64,000 nt of DNA from Chelatococcus sp. HY11 (GCF_018398335.1 NZ_JAHBRX010000001.1:3712001-3776000), one strand, 5' to 3'. Shown: positions 19,475 to 29,186, counted from the first letter of the stretch. Program-made: numbers and translations. The notes: generated from the sequence alone by a model not told the origin.

Positions 19475-20680
19475 TCAATTGCGGCGCAGGGTCTCCAGCA
19501 GCTCCTGCGAAGGATAGGAATCCGCGGGCAGGCCAAAACGGCTCTGGGCATCGCGTACGGCTGTGCGCGTCGCGGTGCCCAGTTTGCCGTCGATGGGGCC
19601 AGGGTCCCATCCCTTCGCCGAAAGGAGCCTCTGCAGGTCGGACGTGTCCTGGGCATTGAGGGGTGTGACGCGCCCGCGCCCCCTGTTGATCGGCGGCGCG
19701 CCAGCGAGGCGATCGGCGAGGTAGGCCGCCGTCGTCGAATAGACCAGGGACTGGTTCCATTTCAGGAACACCTGGAAATTGTCATAGGCGAGGAAGGCCG
19801 GGCCGAGCCGTCCCATCGGCAGATGAAGTGACGCCTCCCGCTCTTCCGCAGGCAGGGCGCCGCCATTCGGCAGGGTCACGCCCCATTGGGCCCAGACCGA
19901 AACCGGGTGCTTGATGGCGAGATCCGCCTGTTTCCAGTCCAGGCTTTCGGGCACGCGTACCTCGCGCAGCCAGGGCTCCCCACGGCGCCAACCGAGCGAC
20001 TTCAGGAAATTGCCGGCCGAAGCCAGGGCATCGGCGCGACTGCGTAAGAGATCGCGGCGGCCGTCACCATCCTCGTCCACCGCGTATTTCAGGTAGTAGG
20101 ACGGCATGAACTGAAACTGGCCGAGCTCTCCCGCCCAGGCGCCGCGCATGTCGCTGGCCTGGAGATCGCCGCGGTCTATGATTTTCAGAGCGTCAATCAG
20201 TTCGGCGCGGAACATCGCCGGGCGGCGGCAATCATAGGCCAACGTGGCCAGCGAGCGCAGCGTGGACATGTTGCCCATCACTGCGCCGAAGTCTGTCTCG
20301 AGACCCCAGAACGCCACGATCACCGGCCCGGGCACCCCGTAGGTTCGCGCGATATGGTCGAACGTCGCGGCTTCGCTTTTCAGGAAGCGACCTCCGCGCA
20401 AAAGCCGGTCAGCCGAAACCATTCGATCAGAGAACTGCAGAAAGCTCTGCTGGAAGACGCCCTGCGCCCGATCCCGCGCCACGATCTGAGGATCGTAGGT
20501 AAGGCCGTTGAGGGCCGCGAGCCCGCGCGGTGTCACACCTGCAGCGGCGGCCTCCGACTTCACGTCCGCGAGCCAGGCTTCGAAGGGCTGGCGGGTGGAG
20601 CAGGAAGCGGCCAGAGCCGAAGACAAGGTTGCTCCCGAAAAAAGCAGCACGGCTGCAATCGTCCGAAACATGGTCTTCAT
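19475..20680 (-). CDS. lytic murein transglycosylase (MltB-like, with peptidoglycan-binding domain)
   Basis: The product is 401 aa. A signal peptide (RTIAAVLLFSGATLSSALA) is followed by the SLT_2/MltB-type catalytic domain. The catalytic glutamate is in WGLETDFGAVMGN. A C-terminal peptidoglycan-binding domain (LQRLLSAKGWDPGPIDGKLG) covers the last 60 residues. It cleaves glycan strands to 1,6-anhydromuropeptides in the periplasm. The start is ATG 20680 with GAGGTG upstream; no lipobox is evident at the expected position, so it is probably soluble. Confidence 0.9.
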   Translation of the reverse strand: MKTMFRTIAAVLLFSGATLSSALAASCSTRQPFEAWLADVKSEAAAAGVTPRGLAALNGLTYDPQIVARDRAQGVFQQSFLQFSDRMVSADRLLRGGRFLKSEAATFDHIARTYGVPGPVIVAFWGLETDFGAVMGNMSTLRSLATLAYDCRRPAMFRAELIDALKIIDRGDLQASDMRGAWAGELGQFQFMPSYYLKYAVDEDGDGRRDLLRSRADALASAGNFLKSLGWRRGEPWLREVRVPESLDWKQADLAIKHPVSVWAQWGVTLPNGGALPAEEREASLHLPMGRLGPAFLAYDNFQVFLKWNQSLVYSTTAAYLADRLAGAPPINRGRGRVTPLNAQDTSDLQRLLSAKGWDPGPIDGKLGTATRTAVRDAQSRFGLPADSYPSQELLETLRRN

Positions 20681-20827
20681 GCGTCACCTCGGTGCCCGAT
20701 GCTTCTCGCGGCGTAGCGCGGCAAAGGGTCCGCCGAGAGTGAGGAGCGGCTGCTCCGGGGTCAAGCCGGGGCTCAAATCACGGTGAACGGCAGTTGAGCG
20801 GGACGCTTCGGGAAGCCTGCTTCGCTT

Positions 20828-21691
20828 TTAGGCATCAAATACGACCGTCTTGCGGCCATTGAGGATGACGCGATCCTCCAGGTGATAGCTGAGCGCGCGC
20901 GCGAGCACCCGCCGCTCGATATCCCGCCCCTTGCGGACGAGATCCTCGGGGAAATCCGCGTGGCTGACCCGCTCCACGTCCTGCGCGATGATCGGACCTT
21001 CGTCGAGATCACTGGTGACGTAATGCGCGGTCGCACCGATGACCTTGACGCCACGCGCGAAGGCCTGGTGATACGGCTTGGCACCCTTGAAGCCGGGCAG
21101 GAAGGAATGGTGGATATTGATGCACCGCCCGGCGAGCTTCGCCGCGAGCCCTTCCGACAGCACCTGCATATAGCGGGCGAGGACGACCACGTCGCTCCGC
21201 GTCGACTGCACCAGCTCCCACAGGGCGTGCTCCTGCTCGAGCTTGGTGTCCTTGGTCACGGGCAGATAATGGAAGGGAATGCCGTCGAAGTCGTGATGCG
21301 CGTAGGTGTCGCGCGGATGGTTGGCGACGATGGCCGCGATGTCCATCGGCAACTCCTCGATCCGCCAGCGGTAGAGGAGGTCGGCGAGGCAATGGTCGAA
21401 TTTCGAGACGAGAATCATCACACGGCGTCGCGCCGCCGGATCGCTCATGCGCCAATCCATAGCGAAGCGCTCGGCTATGGCTCGGAAGCCATCTTCCAGA
21501 ACGGCCTGGCTCGGCTCGGCCGCCACGCGATCGAAGACAACACGCATGAAGAACCGGCCGGTCTCGGTGTCGTCGAACTGGTGAGCCTGGTTGATGTTGC
21601 AACCCGTCTCGAACAGGTAGGTCGACACGGCGGAAACGATGCCGGGGCGGTTGATGCACGACAGCGTCAGCACATGGTTGGCACGAGACAT
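20828..21691 (-). CDS. purU: formyltetrahydrofolate deformylase
   Basis: The product is 287 aa from ATG 21691 (GGAG upstream); a longer open frame upstream is not conserved in character. The N-terminal ACT domain ([20 protein letters not shown]) is followed by the formyltransferase-fold hydrolase domain with [16 protein letters not shown] and the active-site segment [17 protein letters not shown]. It hydrolyses 10-formyl-THF to formate and THF, balancing one-carbon pools. It stands alone and diverges from the RNase D gene. Confidence 0.93.
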   Translation of the reverse strand: MSRANHVLTLSCINRPGIVSAVSTYLFETGCNINQAHQFDDTETGRFFMRVVFDRVAAEPSQAVLEDGFRAIAERFAMDWRMSDPAARRRVMILVSKFDHCLADLLYRWRIEELPMDIAAIVANHPRDTYAHHDFDGIPFHYLPVTKDTKLEQEHALWELVQSTRSDVVVLARYMQVLSEGLAAKLAGRCINIHHSFLPGFKGAKPYHQAFARGVKVIGATAHYVTSDLDEGPIIAQDVERVSHADFPEDLVRKGRDIERRVLARALSYHLEDRVILNGRKTVVFDA

Positions 21692-21997
21692 CGGGAACTC
21701 CGGCGGCCTTGACGAATACGGTTCCGTGGCGGGGCCACGCCTTGTCGCGACCCTGGCGGCTTCATGCCGTTGCCGGGCGGAGAACGCAAGAGCCACGCAT
21801 GCGAGGTCTGAGAATGCCAGGGTGCCGCGCTCCTGCGCGGCGGCCGTGTGTCGTAATTGTGGCGATTGCTTGTCGCGGCCCCTTGTGAAGTGTTACACCC
21901 ACGGCAGCTTTTCGACCCGAAAGGGGCCGGGCGGGCCGGAGGCGGCCTTGCGGCTCGCCGGGTTGGATATTACGTGATTTCAACACCAAGGTGCTGA
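21692..21997. other. intergenic region between purU and rnd
   Basis: About 306 bp lie between divergent genes. No open frame with coding character and no RNA gene was recognised. It must contain the promoters of both genes, but I cannot place them confidently. Confidence 0.4.
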
Positions 21998-22612
21998 ATG
22001 GCCATTCGTCTGCATCGCGGAGATCTTCCGCCAGGTCTTGATTTCGGCGCGTCAGTCGCGGTCGATACGGAGACGCTTGGTCTCAATCCGCACCGCGACC
22101 GGCTCTGTGTCGTTCAGCTCTCCCGTGGCGACGGGTCGGCGGAGGTTGTGCAGATCCTTCGCGACGGCCCGCCACCAGAGAATTTGATCAGGCTCCTCGC
22201 TGATCCCGGGGTGGTGAAGATCTTCCATTTCGCGCGTTTCGACCTCGCCGTGCTGTTCCATCGGCTGGGGGTCATGCCGGCGCCGGTCTATTGCACGAAG
22301 ATCGCCTCGAAGCTCACGCGCACCTATACGGACCGCCACGGCCTCAAGGACCTCCTGAAGGAACTGCTTTCGGTCGATATCTCAAAACAGCAGCAATCCT
22401 CCGATTGGGGCGCCGACACATTGACGGACGCCCAGATCGCCTATGCCGCATCCGATGTCCTGCATCTCCATGCCCTGAGGGAGAAGCTGGATATATCCCT
22501 CGCCCGCGAGGGAAGGACTGAGATCGCGGCCGCTTGTTTCGATTTTCTGCCGACCCGGGCCCGGCTCGACCTTCTCGGCTGGCCTGATGTCGACATTTTC
22601 GCGCATAGTTGA
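21998..22612 (+). CDS. rnd: ribonuclease D family 3'-5' exonuclease
   Basis: The product is 204 aa, the short single-domain form without HRDC domains common in alphaproteobacteria. The DEDDy exonuclease residues are visible: VAVDTETLGLN (Exo I), FHFARFDLAVL (Exo II) and YAASDVLHLHAL (Exo III with Tyr and Asp). It trims RNA 3' ends. Its place just before lptC is the usual order in Hyphomicrobiales. Confidence 0.9.
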   Translation: MAIRLHRGDLPPGLDFGASVAVDTETLGLNPHRDRLCVVQLSRGDGSAEVVQILRDGPPPENLIRLLADPGVVKIFHFARFDLAVLFHRLGVMPAPVYCTKIASKLTRTYTDRHGLKDLLKELLSVDISKQQQSSDWGADTLTDAQIAYAASDVLHLHALREKLDISLAREGRTEIAAACFDFLPTRARLDLLGWPDVDIFAHS

Positions 22613-22714
22613 GCGACCGGTTGGCGATCAGACGCCGGACAGGCCACAACTTCGCCACGGGTTTCGCTGATTGAAGGGCGTGATGCTAGGAGGGCCGCGC
22701 GGGTTCAGGACACG

Positions 22715-23419
22715 ATGGATCAACCGACCCTGGAGATGAGGCCGCCGTTGGGGGCACCAAACACTAGCAGCGCCAAGCGTTTACAGCGCGGCGGTTACGC
22801 GGCCGCTGTGAAGCATTCCGCGCGCGTGCGCTTCTTCAAGAAGGCTATCCCCATCGGCGCGGCGACTGCCGTGATCCTCGTGCTGATCATTGGCATCTTC
22901 GATCCTTTCGGCCGCTTGCGCGGCCTCTCCCTCGGCCCGGTGAGCCTGTCCGGCACGAAGATCACGATGGCGGCGCCGAAGCTGCGCGGATACCGCGCGG
23001 GGTCGAGGCCCTATGAGATGACCGCGGCATCGGCGTCCCAAGATGCGCGCAAGCCCAATATCGTGGAACTCAACGATATTACCGGGAAGGTGACGTTGGA
23101 GAACAACGGCCAGGCTCATATCGAGGCGACGACGGGCGTTTATGACTCCCAGACCGAGCTTCTGGAACTTGCTGGCCGCGTCAATGTGCGGACTGACACG
23201 GGCTACAGCGCCCATCTCACGACGGCATCCGTCGACTTCAAGGGCGGCAAGGTTTCATCGGCGGAGCCGGTGAGGGTTGATATCGATGGAGGCTCGATTA
23301 AAGCGGATAAGCTTGATATCGATGACAATGGCAAGCACATCGTCTTCCAAGGGCGGGTGCGAGCCATCATGGAATCTGATAAGGCCCGATCGAACCCTCC
23401 TGCTCCTACGAACGATTGA
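22715..23419 (+). CDS. lptC: LPS export ABC transporter periplasmic protein LptC
   Basis: The product is 234 aa. A basic N-terminal cytoplasmic segment is followed by one transmembrane anchor (AIPIGAATAVILVLIIGIF) and a beta-jellyroll periplasmic domain rich in short strands (NDITGKVTLENNGQAHIEA). LptC couples LptBFG to LptA in lipopolysaccharide transport. It is followed 10 bp later by lptA and then lptB, as in other Gram-negative genomes. Confidence 0.9.
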   Translation: MDQPTLEMRPPLGAPNTSSAKRLQRGGYAAAVKHSARVRFFKKAIPIGAATAVILVLIIGIFDPFGRLRGLSLGPVSLSGTKITMAAPKLRGYRAGSRPYEMTAASASQDARKPNIVELNDITGKVTLENNGQAHIEATTGVYDSQTELLELAGRVNVRTDTGYSAHLTTASVDFKGGKVSSAEPVRVDIDGGSIKADKLDIDDNGKHIVFQGRVRAIMESDKARSNPPAPTND

Positions 23420-23429
23420 GAGACGAGCC

Positions 23430-24089
23430 ATGAAGCGTTGCTTCCTATCGCATCTAGGCTTCGCCCTGGCCCTACCGATCGCGGTTGCCGCAGTTGCGCC
23501 TGCCGCTTTCGCCCAGAAAGTTGCGCAGCAACAGCAACAGCAACAGCAAGGGCCAAAGAATTCGCCTCTCGGAGGTATCGGCTCCAACAACAAGGAGCCG
23601 ATCAAGATCGACGCCGATCGCCTGGATATCTTCGATCGGGAGCAGCGCGCCAGCTTCTCCGGCAATGTGGTTGCCGTGCAGGGCGACACGACCATGCGGT
23701 GCTCGCTGCTCAACGTCTACTATGAGCAAAGCGCGATGGGCGGTGCCACCGGCGCGCAACGGCCGGCGCAACCCGCTGCCCAGCCCGGTGGGGAGAACAG
23801 CAATATCCGCAGGCTCGACTGCAAGGGGCCCGTGACGGTCGTCTCCAAGGACCAGACCGCGACTGGCGAGAACGCGACCTATGACCGGGGCGACAACAAG
23901 GTCATCCTCACTGGGCGCGTCGCTTTGAGCCAAGGTCCCAATGTGCAGCAATGCGATCGCATCGTCTATAATTTGGACACGAGCATCGCCAATTGTGAAT
24001 CCCGCCCGGGTGGCCGCGTGCAGGGTGTCTTCGTTCCCGGCAGCGCCGAGCCTGGGCAGAAGCCGGCCCAATCGCGCCAGGGCCGCTGA
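23430..24089 (+). CDS. lptA: LPS transport periplasmic protein LptA
   Basis: The product is 219 aa from ATG 23430; an open frame extending further upstream overlaps lptC and is rejected. A Sec signal peptide ends near AAFAQ, followed by a glutamine-rich linker. The OstA-like jellyroll (IKIDADRLDIFDREQRASFS) comes next. LptA forms the periplasmic bridge that carries lipopolysaccharide from LptC to LptD. The spacing to lptC suggests co-translation. Confidence 0.9.
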   Translation: MKRCFLSHLGFALALPIAVAAVAPAAFAQKVAQQQQQQQQGPKNSPLGGIGSNNKEPIKIDADRLDIFDREQRASFSGNVVAVQGDTTMRCSLLNVYYEQSAMGGATGAQRPAQPAAQPGGENSNIRRLDCKGPVTVVSKDQTATGENATYDRGDNKVILTGRVALSQGPNVQQCDRIVYNLDTSIANCESRPGGRVQGVFVPGSAEPGQKPAQSRQGR

Positions 24090-24120
24090 GCGGCGACCGG
24101 ACGGGCGGCCGGGCGTTATA

Positions 24121-24960
24121 ATGGATCAGGTAATGGATCAAACAGTCGGCGCCAGCTACGCCGCTTCCTCGCATGAGATCTCTGGTGGTGCCCTCTCATC
24201 GGCGAGCGAGGGAGCCGTGCAGGGCCGCGTCATGGGAAGCGGCATTCTCTCGGTGCATGGCCTCGAGAAAAGCTATCGCGGCCGAACCGTCGTGCAGGAC
24301 GCGACGCTGCATCTCAGCAACGGCGAGGCCGTCGGCCTGCTTGGGCCGAATGGTGCCGGCAAGACGACGATCTTCTACATGATCACCGGGCTGGTAGGCG
24401 CGGACCGGGGCATGATCAGCCTTGATGGCCACGACATCACCCATCTGCCGATGTATCGGCGGGCGCGCCTCGGGATCGGCTATCTTCCCCAGGAAGCCTC
24501 GATCTTCCGCGGGCTGAGCGTCGAGGACAATATCCGTGCCGTGCTCGAGGCCGTGGAACCCGACCGCAAGGCACGGGACCGTAAACTCGATGAGCTGCTC
24601 GAGGAATTCGATATAGCGCGATTGCGGAAGTCACCCTCCATCGCGCTGTCTGGCGGTGAAAGGCGTCGCTGCGAGATTGCGCGTGCGCTCGCCGGCAATC
24701 CATCGTTCATGCTTCTCGACGAACCCTTCGCGGGTATCGATCCCATCGCGGTCGGTGACATCCAGAATCTCGTGCGGCACCTGACCCGCAGGGGTATCGG
24801 GGTACTTATCACCGACCATAATGTGCGAGAGACGCTCGGGCTGATCGACCGGGCCTATATCATCCACTCCGGTCGTGTGCTGACCGAAGGTACACCGGAC
24901 GAGATTATCGCTGATCAGGACGTTCGTCGGCTCTATCTCGGTGAAGATTTTCACCTGTGA
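24121..24960 (+). CDS. lptB: LPS export ABC transporter ATP-binding protein LptB
   Basis: The product is about 279 aa from ATG 24121; ATG 24133 or 24232 are alternatives, since the first 40 residues are not typical of the family. The ATPase core has Walker A LLGPNGAGKTT, Q-loop YLPQEASIF, signature LSGGERRRCEIAR, Walker B LLDEPFAGIDP and the H-loop ITDHNVRETL, which is highly characteristic of LptB. It powers lipopolysaccharide extraction with LptFG, which are encoded elsewhere. Confidence 0.93.
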   Translation: MDQVMDQTVGASYAASSHEISGGALSSASEGAVQGRVMGSGILSVHGLEKSYRGRTVVQDATLHLSNGEAVGLLGPNGAGKTTIFYMITGLVGADRGMISLDGHDITHLPMYRRARLGIGYLPQEASIFRGLSVEDNIRAVLEAVEPDRKARDRKLDELLEEFDIARLRKSPSIALSGGERRRCEIARALAGNPSFMLLDEPFAGIDPIAVGDIQNLVRHLTRRGIGVLITDHNVRETLGLIDRAYIIHSGRVLTEGTPDEIIADQDVRRLYLGEDFHL

Positions 24961-25288
24961 TTTTTTGCGGGCCGCGCGCCCTTCGAAGGCAAAGAGCCCA
25001 AGCTGCTCAATTCATAAGCATTTTGCTGTTTAACCATCACGCCGGATTGCCGCATGGCCGCATTCAGCACGCGCATTGCGCCTTTGACGCCGCGCTCGCA
25101 ACCAGATAGAGATTGAACGCAAGAATTATGCCGATTTCTACCTGAGGTATCTCACTACGCGCGACGCAATCCGTGGCGTGGGAAGAGCAGGATCGATCGG
25201 CGAGCCGGGGGCATGTTCGCCGCGCCGAGGTGGGGCCACTTTAGCGGGATGTCTTCCGGCCATCGGCTGAGGGTGGTGGGCGTCGGCA
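24961..25288. other. intergenic region between lptB and rpoN
   Basis: About 328 bp without a supportable gene. The first 180 bases are relatively AT-rich for this genome and may hold the rpoN promoter. I saw no -24/-12 promoter (GG-N10-GC type) that would indicate autoregulation, and no RNA gene. Confidence 0.4.
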
Positions 25289-26836
25289 ATGGCTCTATCT
25301 CACAGACTTGAATTGCGCCAAGGGCAGTCCTTGGTCATGACGCCGCAGCTGTTGCAGGCGATCAAGCTGCTGCAGTTGTCGCATTTCGAGCTCATGGCGC
25401 ATGTCGAGGCGGAACTCGAGACAAATCCCCTTCTGGAACGCGGCGGCGATGTTGCCGACGGCTTCGATGGGGCTGACGAGCGGCACGCCGATGCTCACGA
25501 GCCGGCGCCTCCCGCGTCCTTCGATACTCCTCTCGATCCCGCTGACTGGAGCCAGCCTGACGGCGGGCTCCAGCGCGAGACAATCGAGGCGGATTTCGGC
25601 ACGACATTCGACAATGTCTTTCAGGACGAGGCGCCGCTACGGGCCGCAGAGGCTGCTGGCGGAAGTGAATTGCCGGTGTCGTCCTCCCTCTGGAGCGGCG
25701 TGGGCGGCGGCGGCTTCGACGACGACATGGATTTCGCCGCGACGCTTGTCGCGGACGAGACCCTTCACGGTCATCTCGAAGCCCAGCTCGATCTCGCCAC
25801 GACGGATCCCGTTACCCAATTGATCGGCCGCTTCCTGATCGACGCCATCGACGAGGCGGGCTATCTCGCGGAGGATCTCGCGGTCATCGCGGATCGGCTC
25901 GACGTGGGCGTCAGCCGGGTAGAACTTGTGCTCAAGCTCGTCCAGAGCTTCGAGCCCTCCGGCGTAGGCGCGCGCAGCCTCGCCGAATGTCTTGCCATCC
26001 AGCTCAGAGAGCTGGACCGCTTCGATCCGGCGATGGAGGCCCTCGTCGCCAACCTGCCGCTGGTCGCGCGCCGGGATTTCCAGGCCCTCAAGCGCATTTG
26101 CGGGGTGGACGACGAGGATCTCGCCGACATGCTGGCGGAAGTGCGCCAGCTTGATCCGAAGCCGGGCCGTGCCTTCGGTTCCACGCCAGTCCAGCCACTG
26201 GTGCCGGATGTGTTCGTGCGGACAGCGCCCGATGGGAGCTGGCTTATCGATCTCAATCCGGAGACGCTGCCGCGGGTGCTCGTCAACCAGACCTACCACG
26301 CCAAGGTGGCGCGCCATGCGCGCAACGATACGGAAAAGGCCTATATCGCCGATTGCCTCCAGAATGCCACCTGGCTGCAGCGCAGCCTTGAGCAGCGAGC
26401 CAAGACCATTCTGAAGGTTGCCTCCGAGATCGTGCGCCAGCAGGACGGCTTCTTCGCCTATGGCGCGGAGCATCTGCGTCCATTGAACCTTAAGACAGTG
26501 GCGGATGCGATCGGCCTTCACGAATCAACCGTCTCCCGCGTGACGTCGAACAAGGCGATCGGTACAAGCCGTGGCGTCTTCGCGATGAAATATTTCTTCT
26601 CGGCGGCAATCGCGGGGGTAACGGGCGCTGAGAGCCATTCGGCGGAAGCTGTTCGCCATCGCATCAAGCAGATGATCGATCAGGAAACGCCGCGCGACAT
26701 TCTGTCCGATGATGCCATTGTCCAGAAACTGCGTGACAGTGGCATCGATATTGCGCGGAGGACGGTCGCCAAATACCGCGAATCGTTGCGCATCCCGTCC
26801 TCGGTCGAGCGACGGCGGATGCATCAGCGGGCGTGA
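25289..26836 (+). CDS. rpoN: RNA polymerase sigma-54 factor
   Basis: The product is 515 aa. Region I is intact (RQGQSLVMTPQLLQAIKLLQ), followed by an acidic region II, the core-binding domain, a helix-turn-helix (VADAIGLHESTVSRVTSNKAI) and the RpoN box RRTVAKYRESL at the C-terminus. It directs transcription from -24/-12 promoters with enhancer-binding activators, typically nitrogen and C4-acid genes. It lies in the conserved lptCAB-rpoN-...-ptsN order. Confidence 0.96.
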   Translation: MALSHRLELRQGQSLVMTPQLLQAIKLLQLSHFELMAHVEAELETNPLLERGGDVADGFDGADERHADAHEPAPPASFDTPLDPADWSQPDGGLQRETIEADFGTTFDNVFQDEAPLRAAEAAGGSELPVSSSLWSGVGGGGFDDDMDFAATLVADETLHGHLEAQLDLATTDPVTQLIGRFLIDAIDEAGYLAEDLAVIADRLDVGVSRVELVLKLVQSFEPSGVGARSLAECLAIQLRELDRFDPAMEALVANLPLVARRDFQALKRICGVDDEDLADMLAEVRQLDPKPGRAFGSTPVQPLVPDVFVRTAPDGSWLIDLNPETLPRVLVNQTYHAKVARHARNDTEKAYIADCLQNATWLQRSLEQRAKTILKVASEIVRQQDGFFAYGAEHLRPLNLKTVADAIGLHESTVSRVTSNKAIGTSRGVFAMKYFFSAAIAGVTGAESHSAEAVRHRIKQMIDQETPRDILSDDAIVQKLRDSGIDIARRTVAKYRESLRIPSSVERRRMHQRA

Positions 26837-26976
26837 CCGCGAAACCGTGAGCCATTAAACGCTTGAGGCGCGTTGACAGATCCTGGGGAGCTTTCTAGGA
26901 CTTGGCGCTAGAGACTGACGTGAATGGATGATCAAGGCTCACGACGTGATCGCCCCGGCCAGGCAGGGAGGAACAG

Positions 26977-27183
26977 ATGGTTTTGCGGCTTTTCCACGAT
27001 CAGCATTCAGCGCTCTTTTGCTGCATTTCCAACGTTCTTGCCAATTATACAGGCGGTCATTGCCCTGATCGCGCGATCGCACCAGCTCGTCCCCCTAGCG
27101 GCGGACCTCGCAACATCGTATATCGTCGTGATGAGGAGCTTCGGGAATATCCGCCCGAGCCATGTTTCGAGGGGCAGGCCTGA
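26977..27183 (+). CDS. possible small protein between rpoN and ptsN
   Basis: An open frame of 68 codons starts at ATG 26977 behind a strong ribosome site (GGGAGGAACAG). The translation shows no family I recognise and no signal or membrane segment. In many relatives a ribosome-hibernation factor gene (hpf) lies at this place, but this frame does not resemble HPF. Only the ribosome site and position support it. Confidence 0.3.
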   Translation: MVLRLFHDQHSALFCCISNVLANYTGGHCPDRAIAPARPPSGGPRNIVYRRDEELREYPPEPCFEGQA

Positions 27184-27255
27184 CATCGTATCGGCCTTGA
27201 AGGCCGTTTCATAACGATCTCGCGGGGGCGGCCTTTGCCGCACGTACTCAAGACG

Positions 27256-27720
27256 ATGGCTCTGATCGACATCATATCTCCGAACGCTGTTTTGCCCTCT
27301 CTCAAGGTCAACGGCAAAAAGCAGGCACTCCAGGAAGTCGCCAGCCAGGCTGCCCGACTTCTCAATCTCGATGATCGCGAGATCTTCGAGGCGCTGCTTC
27401 AGCGCGAGCGCCTGGGATCGACCGGCATCGGTGACGGCATCGCCATTCCGCATGGCAAGCTGGCCCATGTCGACAAGCTGTTCGGGCTCATGGCCCGGCT
27501 TGAGCGCCCTATCGATTTCGAGGCCCTCGACGGCCAGCCCGTCGATATCATTTTTCTGCTCCTGGCACCGGAGACGGCGGGCGCGGACCACCTCAAGGCG
27601 CTCGCCCGGATTGCCCGGCTGTTGCGCGAGCCGGGTCTGGTCGACAGCATACGTGCCACCCGGGACGCGTCGGCGCTTTATGCCCTTATTACCCAGAGCG
27701 CGGTTTCGCACCCGGCATAG
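27256..27720 (+). CDS. ptsN: PTS IIA-like nitrogen-regulatory protein PtsN
   Basis: The product is 154 aa from ATG 27256. The EIIA type-2 fold shows the phosphorylated histidine in GIAIPHGKL (about residue 66) and the conserved STGIGDG segment before it. PtsN receives phosphate from NPr/EI-Ntr and regulates potassium transport and nitrogen-related functions. Location downstream of rpoN is typical. Confidence 0.93.
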   Translation: MALIDIISPNAVLPSLKVNGKKQALQEVASQAARLLNLDDREIFEALLQRERLGSTGIGDGIAIPHGKLAHVDKLFGLMARLERPIDFEALDGQPVDIIFLLLAPETAGADHLKALARIARLLREPGLVDSIRATRDASALYALITQSAVSHPA

Positions 27721-27743
27721 GTCCACCCTGGAGAGGGGTCCTC

Positions 27744-28361
27744 ATGTATTTCTATCAGCCGTCCAAGGGGCATGGGCTGCCGCATGATCCCTTCAATGCG
27801 ATCATCGGCCCGCGCCCTATTGGCTGGATTTCGTCCCGCGCGGCTGATGGGGTGCTGAATCTCGCACCCTACAGCTTTTTCAACGCTTTCAACTACAGGC
27901 CGCCGATCATCGGCTTCGCCAGCACGGGCTGGAAGGACAGCGTCCGCAATATCACCGAGACGGGGGAATTCGTCTGGAACCTGGCGACGCGCGCCCTCGC
28001 GGAGGCCATGAACGTGACCTCGACGACGCTGCCGCCCGCCGTGGATGAATTCGCGCTCGCAGGGCTGACGCCGGCAGCGAGCCAGATGGTCAGCGTACCG
28101 CGTGTGGCGGAAAGTCCTGTTGCCATGGAATGCGTGAAGATCGACGTCATTCGTCTCAAGTCGGCGGCGGGGGAGCCCGTCGACAGCTGGCTGACCCTCG
28201 GCGAGGTCGTCGGTGTCCATATCGACGAGGCGCTTCTCAAGGACGGCGTCTACGACACGGCGGCCGCGCTCCCCATCCTGCGCGCGGGAGGCGTGGGGGG
28301 CTACGCGCAGATCTCGCCCGACGTCATGTTCGAGATGGTGAGGCCCGACGCGCGCCGGTAA
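27744..28361 (+). CDS. flavin reductase family protein
   Basis: The product is 205 aa with the FMN-binding split-barrel fold. PRPIGWISSRAADGVLNLAPYSFFNAF is the family signature (quoted in part: PRPIGWISSR, LAPYSFFNA). It probably binds FMN and reduces it or another substrate using NAD(P)H; no dedicated monooxygenase partner is adjacent. GAGAGGGG precedes the ATG, 23 bp after ptsN. Confidence 0.85.
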   Translation: MYFYQPSKGHGLPHDPFNAIIGPRPIGWISSRAADGVLNLAPYSFFNAFNYRPPIIGFASTGWKDSVRNITETGEFVWNLATRALAEAMNVTSTTLPPAVDEFALAGLTPAASQMVSVPRVAESPVAMECVKIDVIRLKSAAGEPVDSWLTLGEVVGVHIDEALLKDGVYDTAAALPILRAGGVGGYAQISPDVMFEMVRPDARR

Positions 28362-28440
28362 GATACAACCTCACTCCACCTCCGCCAGGATCACTTCAAG
28401 CCGATTTATGTTTGCACCCGGTGCTGTTACAAGCATGGCC

Positions 28441-28465
28441 GCTCCCTTCCCGTCGCGGCGGGAGC
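28441..28465 (+). promoter_or_regulatory. hairpin covering the marC ribosome site
   Basis: GCTCCC (28441-28446) can pair with GGGAGC (28460-28465), and an inner CCCG/CGGG pairing strengthens it. GGGAGC is the ribosome site 6 bases before the marC ATG, so the hairpin would hide it. This could limit marC translation; regulation is not demonstrated. Confidence 0.4.
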
Positions 28466-28471
28466 GTTGCC

Positions 28472-29125
28472 ATGCTGCACGGGGCCTCGCGGATGCTCGA
28501 CGACCAGGCGCTTTTCATCACCCAGCTCGTCACGCTTTGGGCCGTGCTTGATCCGATAAGCCATCTGCCTCTTTTCATGGGGGCGACCACAAGCCTGAGC
28601 GATGGTGAAAAACGCCGAGCGGCCTCGATCGCCGTGCTGCTGGCCTTCGTCATTCTCGCGATCTTCGGCTTTTGCGGTCAGTTCCTCCTGCATGCCATGG
28701 GCATTTCACTGCTCTCCTTCCAGATCGCGGGCGGCATCGTCCTCTTCCTGTTCGCCGTGTCCATGGTGCTTGGCGAGGCCAAACACACGCCGTCGTCGGT
28801 GCCGACCGGCGAGAAGGTGATGGAGGTCGCCGTCTATCCGCTCGCCACGCCGATCATCGCCGGGCCCGGCGCGATGCTCACCATCGTCCTCCTCATGGAC
28901 AACAACCGTTACTCGCCAACCGAACAGATCATCACCTTCGCCGCTTTGGCGACCGTTCTCGTCGGGCTCCTCACCATCTTCCTGCTGGGCGGCATTCTCA
29001 CGAAGCTGCTCGGCACCGGAATGACCAACCTGCTGCGGCGAACGATGGGCCTCGTCCTCGCGGCGCTTGCCGTCAATCTCGTGCTCAGCGCGGCGGCGAC
29101 CTGGCTGAAACTGCCGGAGATTTAG
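28472..29125 (+). CDS. MarC family integral membrane protein
   Basis: The product is 217 aa from ATG 28472; an open frame extending 114 codons upstream overlaps the flavin reductase and is not coding. About six transmembrane helices are visible, with the family segments LWAVLDPISHLPLF and YPLATPIIAGPGAM. MarC/UPF0056 proteins sit in the inner membrane; their transport role is not established. Confidence 0.87.
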   Translation: MLHGASRMLDDQALFITQLVTLWAVLDPISHLPLFMGATTSLSDGEKRRAASIAVLLAFVILAIFGFCGQFLLHAMGISLLSFQIAGGIVLFLFAVSMVLGEAKHTPSSVPTGEKVMEVAVYPLATPIIAGPGAMLTIVLLMDNNRYSPTEQIITFAALATVLVGLLTIFLLGGILTKLLGTGMTNLLRRTMGLVLAALAVNLVLSAAATWLKLPEI

Positions 29126-29186
29126 AATACACCGGCTCAAGATCGTGCCGACCCCCGTCCGCTTTTGTCCCGTATGATTGTCACCG

